This document shows, in pieces, positions 1 through 6,227 of a stretch of 6,227 nucleotides of DNA (its first letter is position 1; each line of letters opens with the position of its first letter). Source of the DNA: Comamonadaceae bacterium (GTDB lineage Bacteria > Pseudomonadota > Gammaproteobacteria > Burkholderiales > Burkholderiaceae_C); NCBI GenBank assembly GCA_947460065.1, contig CANHGF010000162.1:1-6227 (forward strand), given 5' to 3'. Made by a program: the position numbers and the translations under genes. The notes under the pieces are model-generated. The model was given only the letters and a program-made list of their open reading frames with translations. It searched no databases and had not been told where the DNA came from.

Positions 1-667
1 CGCCCTCAGTACGGCGACTGAGCTGGGTATGGATGGACAAGATGTCCGAGCGGCGCAGCAAGTCTTGCTTGCTCACATACTCAACCCCTGCCGCTGCACA
101 GGCCTCGGGCGTGAGGTTGTTGCTCCAAGCCAGGGTATGCATGCCAAAGGCCTGGGCCACCCTCGTAACCTGCAGCCCCAGGGTGCCCAGACCAAAAACG
201 CCCAGGGTGCGGCCATGAAGGTCCTTGCCGACCTTGGTCTGCCAAGGCCCGTCTCCGCGCCGCAGTCGCGCGTCCTCGCCGGGAATGTCGCGCATCAAGG
301 CGTGAATCAAGCCCCAGGTCAGCTCGGCGGTCGGATAGGCCTTGGAGTCGGATCCGATCACGGTGATACCTAAATCGGCGGCGGCGTGCAGGTCGATGGC
401 TGGGTTGCGCGCCCCGCTGGACAGCAGCAGTTTGAGCTTGGGCAGCAGGGACAACTGGTGGCGGTCGAACACCGTGCGCTCACGCATGGCCACCACAATC
501 TCGTCATCGGCGATAGCATGCGCCACGGCCTGCGGCGTCTCGTAGTGTTGCCGGTGGACGGTAATGCTCAGGCCCAGCCCGCTCCAATCGGCCAGCGACA
601 GGGCCATGCCCTGGTAGTCGTCGAGGATGGCGCAGCGCGTCAGCGCCGGGGAGGGCTGGTCGCTCAC
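1..667 (-). CDS. D-isomer-specific 2-hydroxyacid dehydrogenase, N-terminal 222 residues (3' end outside window)
   Basis: A cytoplasmic NAD(P)-dependent oxidoreductase of the D-2-hydroxyacid dehydrogenase family, which interconverts 2-keto acids and D-2-hydroxy acids. The substrate cannot be told from the sequence. I start it at GTG 667 because an AGAGGAG ribosome-binding site lies 6 nt upstream and the protein (MSDQPSPALTRCAILDDYQG) begins like family members. The substrate-binding half carries the family signature SSGARNPAID at residues 83-92. The Rossmann half begins near residue 110 and has the dinucleotide motif GLGTLG at 159-164. The beta-2 end reads AWSNNLT (180-186), without the acidic residue common in strictly NAD-dependent members. 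The visible part ends at SIHTQLSRRTEG, just before the region that normally holds the catalytic Arg, Glu and His, so catalytic completeness cannot be judged. Full-length relatives have about 310-330 residues. It is separated from the upstream genes by a 390-nt gap and probably has its own promoter. Confidence 0.92.
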   Translation of the reverse strand, partial: MSDQPSPALTRCAILDDYQGMALSLADWSGLGLSITVHRQHYETPQAVAHAIADDEIVVAMRERTVFDRHQLSLLPKLKLLLSSGARNPAIDLHAAADLGITVIGSDSKAYPTAELTWGLIHALMRDIPGEDARLRRGDGPWQTKVGKDLHGRTLGVFGLGTLGLQVTRVAQAFGMHTLAWSNNLTPEACAAAGVEYVSKQDLLRRSDILSIHTQLSRRTEG

Positions 668-673
668 GGCCGG

Positions 674-680
674 CTCCTCT
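674..680 (-). promoter_or_regulatory. Ribosome-binding site of the 2-hydroxyacid dehydrogenase
   Basis: AGAGGAG on the minus strand, 6 nt before the GTG start at 667. It is the best Shine-Dalgarno match in the window and decides the use of this non-ATG start. Confidence 0.7.
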
Positions 681-977
681 GGCGGGCCAACAGGTGGGGG
701 AGCAGGCAGGGGCGCAGGTGATCGGGCGCAAGGGCCAGCGGGATGCTGGCTGCCCCACCTGGGAAGTTCTGTCTCACCAGCGGTGCCTGGGGTGTTCGTG
801 CCGATTGAATGGGAGCCACCATTGCAGAGTGAGTGTTGACCAGGGGTTGGGTTGGAAGGCCTTAATTCAAGCCGCGAAGGACTATACCGCGTGCATGTGC
901 GCTCAGGCGGCCCCTTCAGCTGTGCCCGGGGTGCGGCCATTTCCCGCGTCCGGCGCTGCATTGAGGAAGCCAGCAAA
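681..977. other. Intergenic stretch without a recognisable intact gene
   Basis: About 300 nt between the 2-hydroxyacid dehydrogenase leader and the clearest part of the integrase relic. Short open frames exist on both strands, but none gives a recognisable protein or has a convincing ribosome-binding site. The stretch must contain the promoter of the dehydrogenase, yet I see no good -35/-10 pair. An 11-nt perfect hairpin (CACC-AGC-GGTG) lies at 775-785; it is too short and lacks a T-run, so it is not an intrinsic terminator. The right part (852-977) is in frame with the integrase relic and may be its more decayed upstream portion. Confidence 0.5.
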
Positions 978-1040
978 GATGTATCCCATGGTGACCAGGT
1001 GGCCAAACGAGCAATCGTCATGCAGCACAAGACCAAGTGA
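852..1040 (+). pseudogene. Remnant of a tyrosine recombinase / phage-type integrase
   Basis: The only coding-like signal on the plus strand. From memory, residues encoded at 978-1040 (DVSHGDQVAKRAIVMQHKTK, then TGA) match a conserved internal stretch of a family of roughly 200-residue tyrosine recombinases common in proteobacteria. In those proteins a 'DV-HGD-VA-RAIVMQ-KT' segment follows an 'LAIDS-LRG-DLV-L-V' segment and leads into 'RPVQFEIT'. Upstream, residues such as AAISRVRRC (about 933-959) loosely resemble the preceding segment, but the alignment is poor. The frame ends at TGA 1038-1040, where intact relatives have Arg, and the sequence beyond does not continue the family. The catalytic C-terminal half (RHR..Y) is therefore absent, and the fragment cannot be an active recombinase. 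It lies 17 nt from the stop codon of the composite protease, facing it. Identity as a relic is fairly secure for 978-1040 and uncertain for 852-977. Confidence 0.6.
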
Positions 1041-1057
1041 CCTGCCCCCCACCAGCC

Positions 1058-2938
1058 CTAACGTGCGCAGACGTAACGCAGCTCAGTGTTGGTCACTGCG
1101 TCCGGGGCGATAAATTCCCAGGCGCTGCTCTCCGTGTTGGAGAGCGCCACTTCGCCGGTGGCCTTGGGGCCACGGAAGGACGTCCACTGCAGGTTGCGGC
1201 CACGCCGTTGGCGGCAGTCGATTTCACGGAAGATGCGAAACGAGCTGGCGCCCGAATCGAGCGGCACCTTGAGGTTGAGCAGTCGCCAGAAACGCCGGTA
1301 GTCTCCATCGCGCTGTATCGTGGCCGGGTCGACGTAGAACTCGTTGTCTGCGGAGGAGGTGGTTACTAGGATCCAGTTGGCCGCAGTTGTGCTTGCGGCT
1401 GTCCGGCGGCCTTCACCGCTGAAGGCCAGGTCATCCAGGACGCAAAAATCCTGCTGTCGCTTTTCCTCGAAGGTGCCCGATTTGTATTCCACTCGGACGT
1501 CAAAGACGCAGCCGAGTGCGGCCGCTGGCTCGAGCTTGTAGCGCTCGCCGTTGGCAATGACGCTGCTGCCCAGCTGGTCCGTCCCCCAGTTGTTGGCAGA
1601 AGTTGAGGACACAAATACCCGGAAGATGGATTCGCCCGAGCGGTTGATCAGCCACACTGCGGTGTTGCCACTGGCCGGTGCCGCGCTTGGCTCCGCTGCT
1701 CTTTGCGCTGGCGGGGCCGAAGGCGGCCCCGAGCATTCCACCCGGTGGGTAAAGCCGCGCAAGGTGTCAGCCAGCTGGGCGGTGTCCAGCGCGGCGCCAC
1801 GCTCCACGGCCCGGGTTGCTATCGCGTTCTTGCGCAGAAAGTCTGCCAGGGCTTGCGGGGAAACCGCAAAGTTCACATTCTGCGGAATGTCGCCTGTCGC
1901 CCGTGAAACCGCTGCGGCATTGAGCTTGGCCGCAACAACGCCGATCACGCCGCCGGCCGAGTCCACCAGTGCCCCACCGCTGTTGCCCGGCTGTACCGGC
2001 GTGGTGATCTGTATCTGATTGACCGAGTCGCGCATGCCACGCAGGCTGCTCACCACCCCGTTGGTGAAGTTGCCGCCTTCGCTGAGCAAACCGGTCAGGG
2101 GAAAGCCGAAGGCATATGCGGCCTCGCCCAGGCGAATGCTGCCGGCTCGTCGGATCGACGCCACCGGCCCCGACAGGCCGGTGACGCGCACCAGCGCCAG
2201 ATCGACCAGATCGTCGGCGTCCACCAACTTTGCGGCGCGTCGCCCATCGGGCGAGACGATATCGAGGCGCTGACAGTTGGCCGCCACATGGTGGTTGGTG
2301 ATCAGCAGCCCGGGCGCCACCAAAAAGCCCGTGCCGGTGGACTGTGCCTGCTCGCTGCCTCGCCGGTTCTCCGCTTCGAGCCGCTTCTTGCGCTCTGCTT
2401 CCAACTGCGCCTCCAACTGCACGCGGCGCTGCCTCTCGGATTGGGCTTCGGCCAGCAGCCGGTCTCTTTCGGCTCGGCTGGGGTCGGCCGCACTGGCGGC
2501 TGTGGACCGGGGGCTGCTGCTGAACGGAAAGCGTTGGGTGCTGAGCGCAAACGATTGGGTCAAGTTGACGTCTGACCACTGACCCGATCGAGTGACGGAT
2601 CCGTCGGGGCCGTATTCGATACCCAGCCCGTCTCGTTTGCCGTCTTGATATTCGCCGACGAACCTCACCCCGTTGGCAAAAGTGTAGGCGCCTCGTCCAT
2701 GGCGCAAGCCGTCGCGGAACTCGCCGGTATAAGTGGCGCCGCTGGTGAAGTAGTAGGTCCCCTGGCCGTGATAGCGGTCGTTGCGGAACTCTCCGACGTA
2801 CCTCTCACTCTTGTCTGCGAAAGTTCCAAAGCACTGATGCCACCGAACGCTGACGTCCGTCGGGCACGGCGGCAGCGCCGACTGGCCAGCTGCGGTCAGC
2901 GGGAGCAGCAGGCTCAGAATCCGCAATAAGTGCTTCAT
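1058..2938 (-). CDS. Exported MORN-repeat / trypsin-like serine protease with C-terminal Adhesin_E-like domain
   Basis: A 626-residue composite protein, probably periplasmic or surface-exposed. The start at ATG 2938 gives a signal peptide (residues 1-18, basic KH and R, then a leucine-rich core, possible cleavage AAG|QS). The longer frame upstream only overlaps the previous gene. Domains in order: a CFGTF lead-in at 36-40; three MORN repeats at about 47-115 (YVGEF, YTGEF, FVGEY; HGQGTY, HGRGAY, DGLGIE) and a partial fourth; a Ser/Ala linker; a charged coiled coil at 155-198; a DegP/S1C-type protease at 201-372 with apparent triad His217 (TNHHV), Asp246 (LVDLAL), Ser320 (QPGNSGG); a Pro/Ala linker; a beta-rich module at 424-506 with a WGTDQLG motif and Cys477/Cys499; and a domain resembling surface-adhesin protein E (Adhesin_E, PF16747) at about 521-626 (FYVDPATI, REIDCRQRR, C575/C624). 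No PDZ domain is visible. There is no clear Shine-Dalgarno. The ATG lies 11 nt after the channel gene, so translation is probably coupled. The protease call is strong; substrate and biological role are unknown. Confidence 0.9.
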   Translation of the reverse strand: MKHLLRILSLLLPLTAAGQSALPPCPTDVSVRWHQCFGTFADKSERYVGEFRNDRYHGQGTYYFTSGATYTGEFRDGLRHGRGAYTFANGVRFVGEYQDGKRDGLGIEYGPDGSVTRSGQWSDVNLTQSFALSTQRFPFSSSPRSTAASAADPSRAERDRLLAEAQSERQRRVQLEAQLEAERKKRLEAENRRGSEQAQSTGTGFLVAPGLLITNHHVAANCQRLDIVSPDGRRAAKLVDADDLVDLALVRVTGLSGPVASIRRAGSIRLGEAAYAFGFPLTGLLSEGGNFTNGVVSSLRGMRDSVNQIQITTPVQPGNSGGALVDSAGGVIGVVAAKLNAAAVSRATGDIPQNVNFAVSPQALADFLRKNAIATRAVERGAALDTAQLADTLRGFTHRVECSGPPSAPPAQRAAEPSAAPASGNTAVWLINRSGESIFRVFVSSTSANNWGTDQLGSSVIANGERYKLEPAAALGCVFDVRVEYKSGTFEEKRQQDFCVLDDLAFSGEGRRTAASTTAANWILVTTSSADNEFYVDPATIQRDGDYRRFWRLLNLKVPLDSGASSFRIFREIDCRQRRGRNLQWTSFRGPKATGEVALSNTESSAWEFIAPDAVTNTELRYVCAR

Positions 2939-2949
2939 AGGGGCAAAGT

Positions 2950-3594
2950 CTAACCAGCCTGCCAGGCCGGCAGCCGCCAATTGCGCCACAGCGCAGCCAT
3001 CCGCAGCATGCAGGCGGTGCCGGCTGCTGCCAGCAGGGCGCCCCACTGCGGCCAGGCCAGGCTGTGTGCCAGCACCATCACCCAACCGCCAGCGAAGGCA
3101 CACACCGCATAAGGCCGGTGGTCGCTGAAGGCGCGGGGAATTTCATTGCACACGATGTCGCGCAGCACGCCACCAAAGACGGCGGTCACCATGCCCAGCA
3201 CCACCGCAACGATGGCCGGCATGCCCGCGTCCAGGGCGATCTGCGTGCCGACTGCGGTGAACAGGCCCAGGCCGAGTGCGTCGGGCCACTGCATGGCGCG
3301 CTCGGTCGGCTCCAGGTGACGCGCGCGCATGAACACCATGGCCGCCACGCACAGCGCCAGCAGCACCCAGATCCAGCCGGCGTGCTGCATCCAAAACAGC
3401 GGCCGGCGGTCGAGCAGCACATCGCGCACCGTCCCTCCGCCAAAGGCGGCCAGGCCCGCCACCACACAGATGCCCACCGCATCCAGGCGCTTGCGCGCGC
3501 CTTCAATCACGCCTGAAAGCGCAAAGGCCAGTGTGGCCACCACTTCGATGACGACTTGGGTATGGGACAGGGCCCAGGGGACGGCGTTGGCCAT
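2950..3594 (-). CDS. TRIC / UPF0126 family seven-helix membrane protein (YicG-like)
   Basis: A 214-residue inner-membrane protein of the UPF0126 family (Pfam Gly_transporter, PF03458), bacterial relatives of trimeric intracellular cation channels. The family is built from two homologous three-helix repeats plus a final helix, and both repeats are visible. The first has FALSGVIEGARKRLDAVG at about 24-41 and FGGGTVRDVLLDRRP at 51-65. The second has LFTAVGTQIALDAG at 111-124 and FGGVLRDIVCNEIP at 140-153. The Gly-Gly kinks and the following Arg-Asp are the family hallmarks. Proposed functions include monovalent cation conduction and, for E. coli YicG, glycine transport; this sequence cannot decide between them. 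I chose ATG 3594 because it starts the standard N-terminus, although the open frame runs back to 3744 and would overlap the response regulator. No clear Shine-Dalgarno is present. It lies 71 nt after the regulator gene and 11 nt before the protease gene, and is probably co-transcribed with the latter. Confidence 0.92.
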   Translation of the reverse strand: MANAVPWALSHTQVVIEVVATLAFALSGVIEGARKRLDAVGICVVAGLAAFGGGTVRDVLLDRRPLFWMQHAGWIWVLLALCVAAMVFMRARHLEPTERAMQWPDALGLGLFTAVGTQIALDAGMPAIVAVVLGMVTAVFGGVLRDIVCNEIPRAFSDHRPYAVCAFAGGWVMVLAHSLAWPQWGALLAAAGTACMLRMAALWRNWRLPAWQAG

Positions 3595-3665
3595 GGTGCG
3601 CCGATTGTTGCAGCAATGACAGCCCAGCCGGCGCTGCCGTCTTGCGCGCCCCAGGAGAGACTTTT
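3595..3665 (-). other. Short spacer between response regulator and channel gene
   Basis: A 71-nt gap. On the minus strand it begins with an A-run just after the TAA stop and continues GC-rich to the channel ATG. I see no intrinsic terminator for minus-strand transcription (no hairpin followed by T-run) and no convincing promoter, so read-through from the regulator into the channel and protease genes is plausible. Confidence 0.4.
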
Positions 3666-4367
3666 TTAGATGACCCGCACCGGGTAGCACAGCGCATAAC
3701 CGACGCCGCGCATGGTGCGAATGGCGTTGTCGGGCGCGCCACACAGGACCAGCTTTTTACGCAGTGCACTGATCCGCATTTCCAGGTTGGCCGGCACCAG
3801 CCCCTTGTCTTTGGCATCGACCAATTGCATGGCCTGCCAGCGCTCAAGTTTGTTCCCGGCCGCGCGGCCGAAGGCGGACAAGAGCAAGCCTTCGCCATGC
3901 GTCAATGCCACTTTGCCGTCCGGGCCGGTGAGGTTCAAGGTTTGGCTGTTAAAGATCAGCCCTTGGACGTCTTCTGTGCGAGCCGTCTTGAGCCGCCGCC
4001 CTAAGCTGTTGATGCAAGCGAGCATCTCGGCTTGCTCCACCGGCTTGACGAGGTAGGAGTCGGCACCGCTGGTGTAGCCTTCGACCCGGTCGGTGAGCCG
4101 ACTGCGGGCGGTGATCAGCACAATGCCGACCAAAGGCTGGCTGGCGCGGATTCTTTCAGCCAGGCTGAAACCATCCTCGCCGGGTAGGTTGATGTCGATC
4201 AGGTAGATGTCAGGCAGGCCTTCCTGCGGCGTGTCGTCCACATCCTCGGCACTGACCACACCCGAGGCGCTGTGTCCACTGGCGTTCAGAAAATCGACTG
4301 TGGCTTCGCGCAGGCTGTCGTTGTCTTCGACGACCAAAATCTGCAAAGCTGATCCGCCAGAGTGCAT
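3666..4367 (-). CDS. OmpR/PhoB-family response regulator
   Basis: A 233-residue cytoplasmic transcription factor with the classic two-domain plan. The receiver domain (about 9-123) has the acidic pair Glu14/Asp15 (VVEDND), the phospho-acceptor Asp58 in LIDINLPGEDG, Thr86 (LITAR) and Lys108 (LVKPV), so all switch residues are present. A C-terminal winged-helix domain of the Trans_reg_C type (about 135-230) has the recognition-helix region NLEMRISALRKKL at 194-206 and the conserved wing ending IRTMRGVGYAL. ATG 4367 is well supported because an in-frame TGA sits 18 nt upstream at 4383-4385. There is no strong Shine-Dalgarno. It follows the sensor kinase gene on the same strand after 196 nt and is almost certainly the partner that receives phosphate from it. 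Target genes are unknown; the channel and protease genes directly downstream are candidates. Confidence 0.95.
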   Translation of the reverse strand: MHSGGSALQILVVEDNDSLREATVDFLNASGHSASGVVSAEDVDDTPQEGLPDIYLIDINLPGEDGFSLAERIRASQPLVGIVLITARSRLTDRVEGYTSGADSYLVKPVEQAEMLACINSLGRRLKTARTEDVQGLIFNSQTLNLTGPDGKVALTHGEGLLLSAFGRAAGNKLERWQAMQLVDAKDKGLVPANLEMRISALRKKLVLCGAPDNAIRTMRGVGYALCYPVRVI

Positions 4368-4563
4368 AGTGCTCAGTTCAGTTCATACGCCCTCTGCGGA
4401 GCGCAAACCAGCATGTTAATAAGTGCCACGCTCGATTCCCAAAACAAGCCAAATCCAGCTCGGGTCGGTCGGCAAGCCTTGTGCTGGGCGCGCGGCCTGC
4501 GGGCGGCGCCGTCCAAGGGGCTGCGGGTTCTGCCTAGTTGCAAGCGCCTAAGAGCGCCAGCCT
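4368..4563 (-). other. 196-nt gap between kinase and regulator genes
   Basis: Larger than usual for a two-component pair. Reading the minus strand it holds, in order: a ten-base-spaced repeat of GGCGCT (4553-4558 and 4543-4548) just after the kinase stop; a GC-rich inverted repeat GGCGC...GCGCC (4487-4491 with 4506-4510) without a T-run; an AT-rich patch around 4416-4447; and a tandem TGAACTGAACTGA at 4374-4386 just before the regulator start. No coding frame is supported. These sites are visible, but any function is inference. Confidence 0.4.
4416..4444 (-). promoter_or_regulatory. Possible promoter of the response regulator gene
   Basis: On the minus strand a TATTAA -10-like hexamer (4416-4421) is preceded, after 17 nt, by TTTTGG (4439-4444), a poor -35; TTGTTT is an alternative with a 20-nt spacer. 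The patch is clearly more AT-rich than its surroundings and lies about 50 nt before the ATG. It suggests that regulator, channel and protease genes can be transcribed apart from the kinase. Evidence is weak. Confidence 0.25.
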
Positions 4564-6227
4564 TCAGGCCGCCTGCCGGTGGTGGGCGCGCACGCCTTGT
4601 TCAGCCACCGGGTGGCTTGGCAGTTTGATGACAAAGCGCACATGAGAGGCGTCTGGCTCGTAGGCGATGTCTCCACCGAGCAGGCGCACTAGGTGGCGGA
4701 CCAGGTACAGGCCCAGGCCGGTGCCCGAATGCCTGCGGGCCTGCGGGCTGCGGTAGTACTTCTCGAACAGCCTGTCGGCATCGGGCCAGCCGGCTTGACC
4801 GGGTAGGTTGGACAGCGACAGTAGTACCGAGGCTCCAGCTTCGCCTGCAGCGGGCGACTGCCTGAGCACCAGTTCGATGGGAGCGGTGTCTTTGGCGTAC
4901 TTGCAGGCGTTTTCGAGCAAATTGCTGATCACGATAAAGAGCAACTGCGGGTCGGTGTTCATCAGCGCTTGACCGTCCACCGTCAACTTGACGAGCTCAG
5001 GCTTGGGGCATGAGGCTGCCGCATCGCGCACCACATCGGCCACAGCGCACCAGCGCACCACCGGTGCGAGCCTCTTGTCTTCCAATTGACTGGCTTGTAC
5101 GCAGCGGTTGATCACCTCGCTCATGTCACGGATCGCGCGCTTGATATCGCGCCCGCCTGGCGTATTGGCATCGAGCCGCATATTCATGGTGGCCAGGGGC
5201 GTCTTGAGTTCATGCGTCAGCATTTCCAGCAGTCGCTCCTGTTCTTCGCGAACCTCGCGATCCTGAAGGGCTTGCATCACGCTGCGCTCCAGAGCCCGGT
5301 CCGTCTCCCGCTGCTGCCGACCGCGCAAACGGGCCCGGTACTGCAGCATGATCAGAATCAGGCCCCCCGTCATCAGGCCGTGGGTCTGCACGAAATACAG
5401 CGAAATTTCTCCGCCGGCCAGCAGTGCCAGGCCGGGCAATGCTGGAATCATCATGGCGATCACAAACAAAACATAAAAGCCGACCACCAACTGCCTTGGC
5501 AGAATGGGGCGCAAGGGGTCAGCCCGTGACCAGCCGTTTGCAGTGACCACAGTAGCCAACAGCACGACCGGCACCAAGAGCACTTCAGTCATATTGATCT
5601 GCAGGGCCAAAATGGTGTGACCTGCCGCCAAAAGGGCCAGCTTGAGCACTTGCAGTGAAAGTATGAAAGCATGGGCGACGCGGGCCCATGCCCGCAGCCC
5701 AAATTCCCGGGTGAACACGATATGAAATAAAGCAGCCGTGCTGACGGAAACGATGCTAAACACCGACGCCATCAGATTCAGCCAATCCGCTGGCCAAGCC
5801 AGCGGCCAGAACACCCGCAGGTAACCCAGGGAAGTCAGGGCAAAACCCAGGGCCATGGTTTGCTTCAATCCAAAGGCGCCCAGTAAAAGCTCTCGCCCGA
5901 ATGCCCAGGCCGTCAGGCCCCACACGGCAAAAATGACGATCAGCGCAATGTAGACAGAAAAGACCAGTTGCTGCATCCGACTGGCATGCTCCCATTCGTC
6001 AAAGCTCAGCACGTCAGCGTGTATCTGGCGGGTGCTGGTGGACTTCAGCCTGAGCCAGATGTCGCGGGGCGCCTGGCCACGATCGATGGTGATGGAGAAA
6101 TCCAAGCTATCGAGTTCGGCCTTGCGAGGATGAAGGCGGTCGCCGACTGAACCCACCTTTGGATCAGCCAAAGCAGCATCAAACACCTCAATGTCATCCA
6201 GGTAAACCGGCCTGATCCGCAGGACCA
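4564..6227 (-). CDS. 7TM-DISM sensor histidine kinase, 5' end outside window
   Basis: A membrane sensor kinase; 553 residues are visible and the open frame runs off the right edge. The GTG at 6186 is not taken as start because the 13 codons before it (VLRIRPVYLDDIE) are typical of the extracytoplasmic sensing domain. Numbering from that GTG: the end of the 7TMR-DISM extracellular domain to about 70; seven hydrophobic segments at roughly 72-95, 105-127, 135-158, 170-190, 197-217, 233-256 and 262-283 (7TMR-DISM_7TM); a charged helix at 284-320; an H-box with phospho-acceptor His325 (MLTHELKTPLA); an N-box with Asn426 (SNLLENACKY); an F-box LFEKYYR (473-479); and a G2 box GTGLGL (488-493). The usual G1 DxGxG is replaced by SNLPGQAG (459-466). 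The protein should autophosphorylate on His and pass phosphate to the regulator encoded next. The ligand is unknown; such extracellular domains are proposed to bind carbohydrates or similar small molecules. Confidence 0.93.
   Translation of the reverse strand, partial: VLRIRPVYLDDIEVFDAALADPKVGSVGDRLHPRKAELDSLDFSITIDRGQAPRDIWLRLKSTSTRQIHADVLSFDEWEHASRMQQLVFSVYIALIVIFAVWGLTAWAFGRELLLGAFGLKQTMALGFALTSLGYLRVFWPLAWPADWLNLMASVFSIVSVSTAALFHIVFTREFGLRAWARVAHAFILSLQVLKLALLAAGHTILALQINMTEVLLVPVVLLATVVTANGWSRADPLRPILPRQLVVGFYVLFVIAMMIPALPGLALLAGGEISLYFVQTHGLMTGGLILIMLQYRARLRGRQQRETDRALERSVMQALQDREVREEQERLLEMLTHELKTPLATMNMRLDANTPGGRDIKRAIRDMSEVINRCVQASQLEDKRLAPVVRWCAVADVVRDAAASCPKPELVKLTVDGQALMNTDPQLLFIVISNLLENACKYAKDTAPIELVLRQSPAAGEAGASVLLSLSNLPGQAGWPDADRLFEKYYRSPQARRHSGTGLGLYLVRHLVRLLGGDIAYEPDASHVRFVIKLPSHPVAEQGVRAHHRQAA

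Noticed and set aside
775..785. CACC-AGC-GGTG perfect inverted repeat as operator or terminator
   Set aside because: Four base pairs with a 3-nt loop is expected by chance in GC-rich DNA, and no T-run follows.
2939..3103. 55-residue N-terminal extension of the composite protease upstream of ATG 2938
   Set aside because: It lies inside the channel gene in another frame, reads as arbitrary Ala/Gly/Arg-rich sequence, and would bury a clear signal peptide that starts exactly at 2938.
3629..3667. Hairpin-like GGCGC...GCGCC followed by a T-run on the plus strand, resembling an intrinsic terminator
   Set aside because: The stem is only five pairs with a long loop, the T-run is about 12 nt beyond it, and no plus-strand gene ends here. 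In the minus-strand RNA it is an A-run before the hairpin, not a terminator.
3595..3744. 50-residue N-terminal extension of the TRIC/UPF0126 protein
   Set aside because: It overlaps the response-regulator gene and is Arg/His-rich and unlike the family. The family N-terminus fits ATG 3594.
4487..4510. GC-rich inverted repeat as a terminator of the kinase gene
   Set aside because: No T-run follows on the minus strand and the stem is short; it is kept only as a structural note.
5086..5529. Long plus-strand open frame opposite the kinase gene, and similar antisense frames over the other genes
   Set aside because: These mirror the codon bias of the real minus-strand genes in high-GC DNA; their products show no recognisable motifs and lack ribosome-binding sites.
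6184..6186. GTG as the start of the sensor kinase
   Set aside because: The frame stays open to the window edge and the residues before it (RIRPVYLDDIE) belong to the extracellular domain, so the gene begins outside the window.
1..6227. CRISPR arrays, tRNA or rRNA genes, complete insertion sequences
   Set aside because: I looked for regularly spaced repeats, cloverleaf-like segments and transposase motifs with terminal inverted repeats, and saw none.

Overview
The window is about 62-65% GC by eye, and all of its intact genes lie on the minus strand. The protein types (a 7TM-DISM sensor kinase with an OmpR-type regulator, a C-terminal module like surface-adhesin protein E, and a TRIC/UPF0126 channel) and the codon use suggest a betaproteobacterium of the Burkholderiales, probably Comamonadaceae. 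That placement is an inference from family resemblance; no marker gene is present.

Layout, read in the direction of transcription from the right edge. (1) Positions 6227-4564 hold a 7TM sensor histidine kinase whose 5' end is cut by the window. (2) A 196-nt gap follows, with an AT-rich promoter-like patch and a GC-rich hairpin. (3) Positions 4367-3666 encode its likely partner, an OmpR/PhoB-family response regulator. (4) After 71 nt, 3594-2950 encodes a small seven-helix TRIC/UPF0126 membrane protein. (5) After only 11 nt, 2938-1058 encodes a 626-residue exported protein with signal peptide, MORN repeats, coiled coil, DegP-like trypsin domain, a beta-rich module and an Adhesin_E-like domain. 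(6) Positions 668-1057 hold no intact gene, but on the plus strand they carry a short decayed piece of a tyrosine recombinase. (7) Positions 667-1 encode the first 222 residues of a D-isomer-specific 2-hydroxyacid dehydrogenase, cut by the left edge.

The kinase and regulator almost certainly form a two-component system. The channel and the composite protease form a tight gene pair just downstream on the same strand and may be co-transcribed with the regulator, or controlled by it; this is inference from spacing and direction. The most unusual item is the composite MORN/protease/adhesin-like protein. The integrase relic beside its 3' end marks a past insertion or rearrangement boundary.
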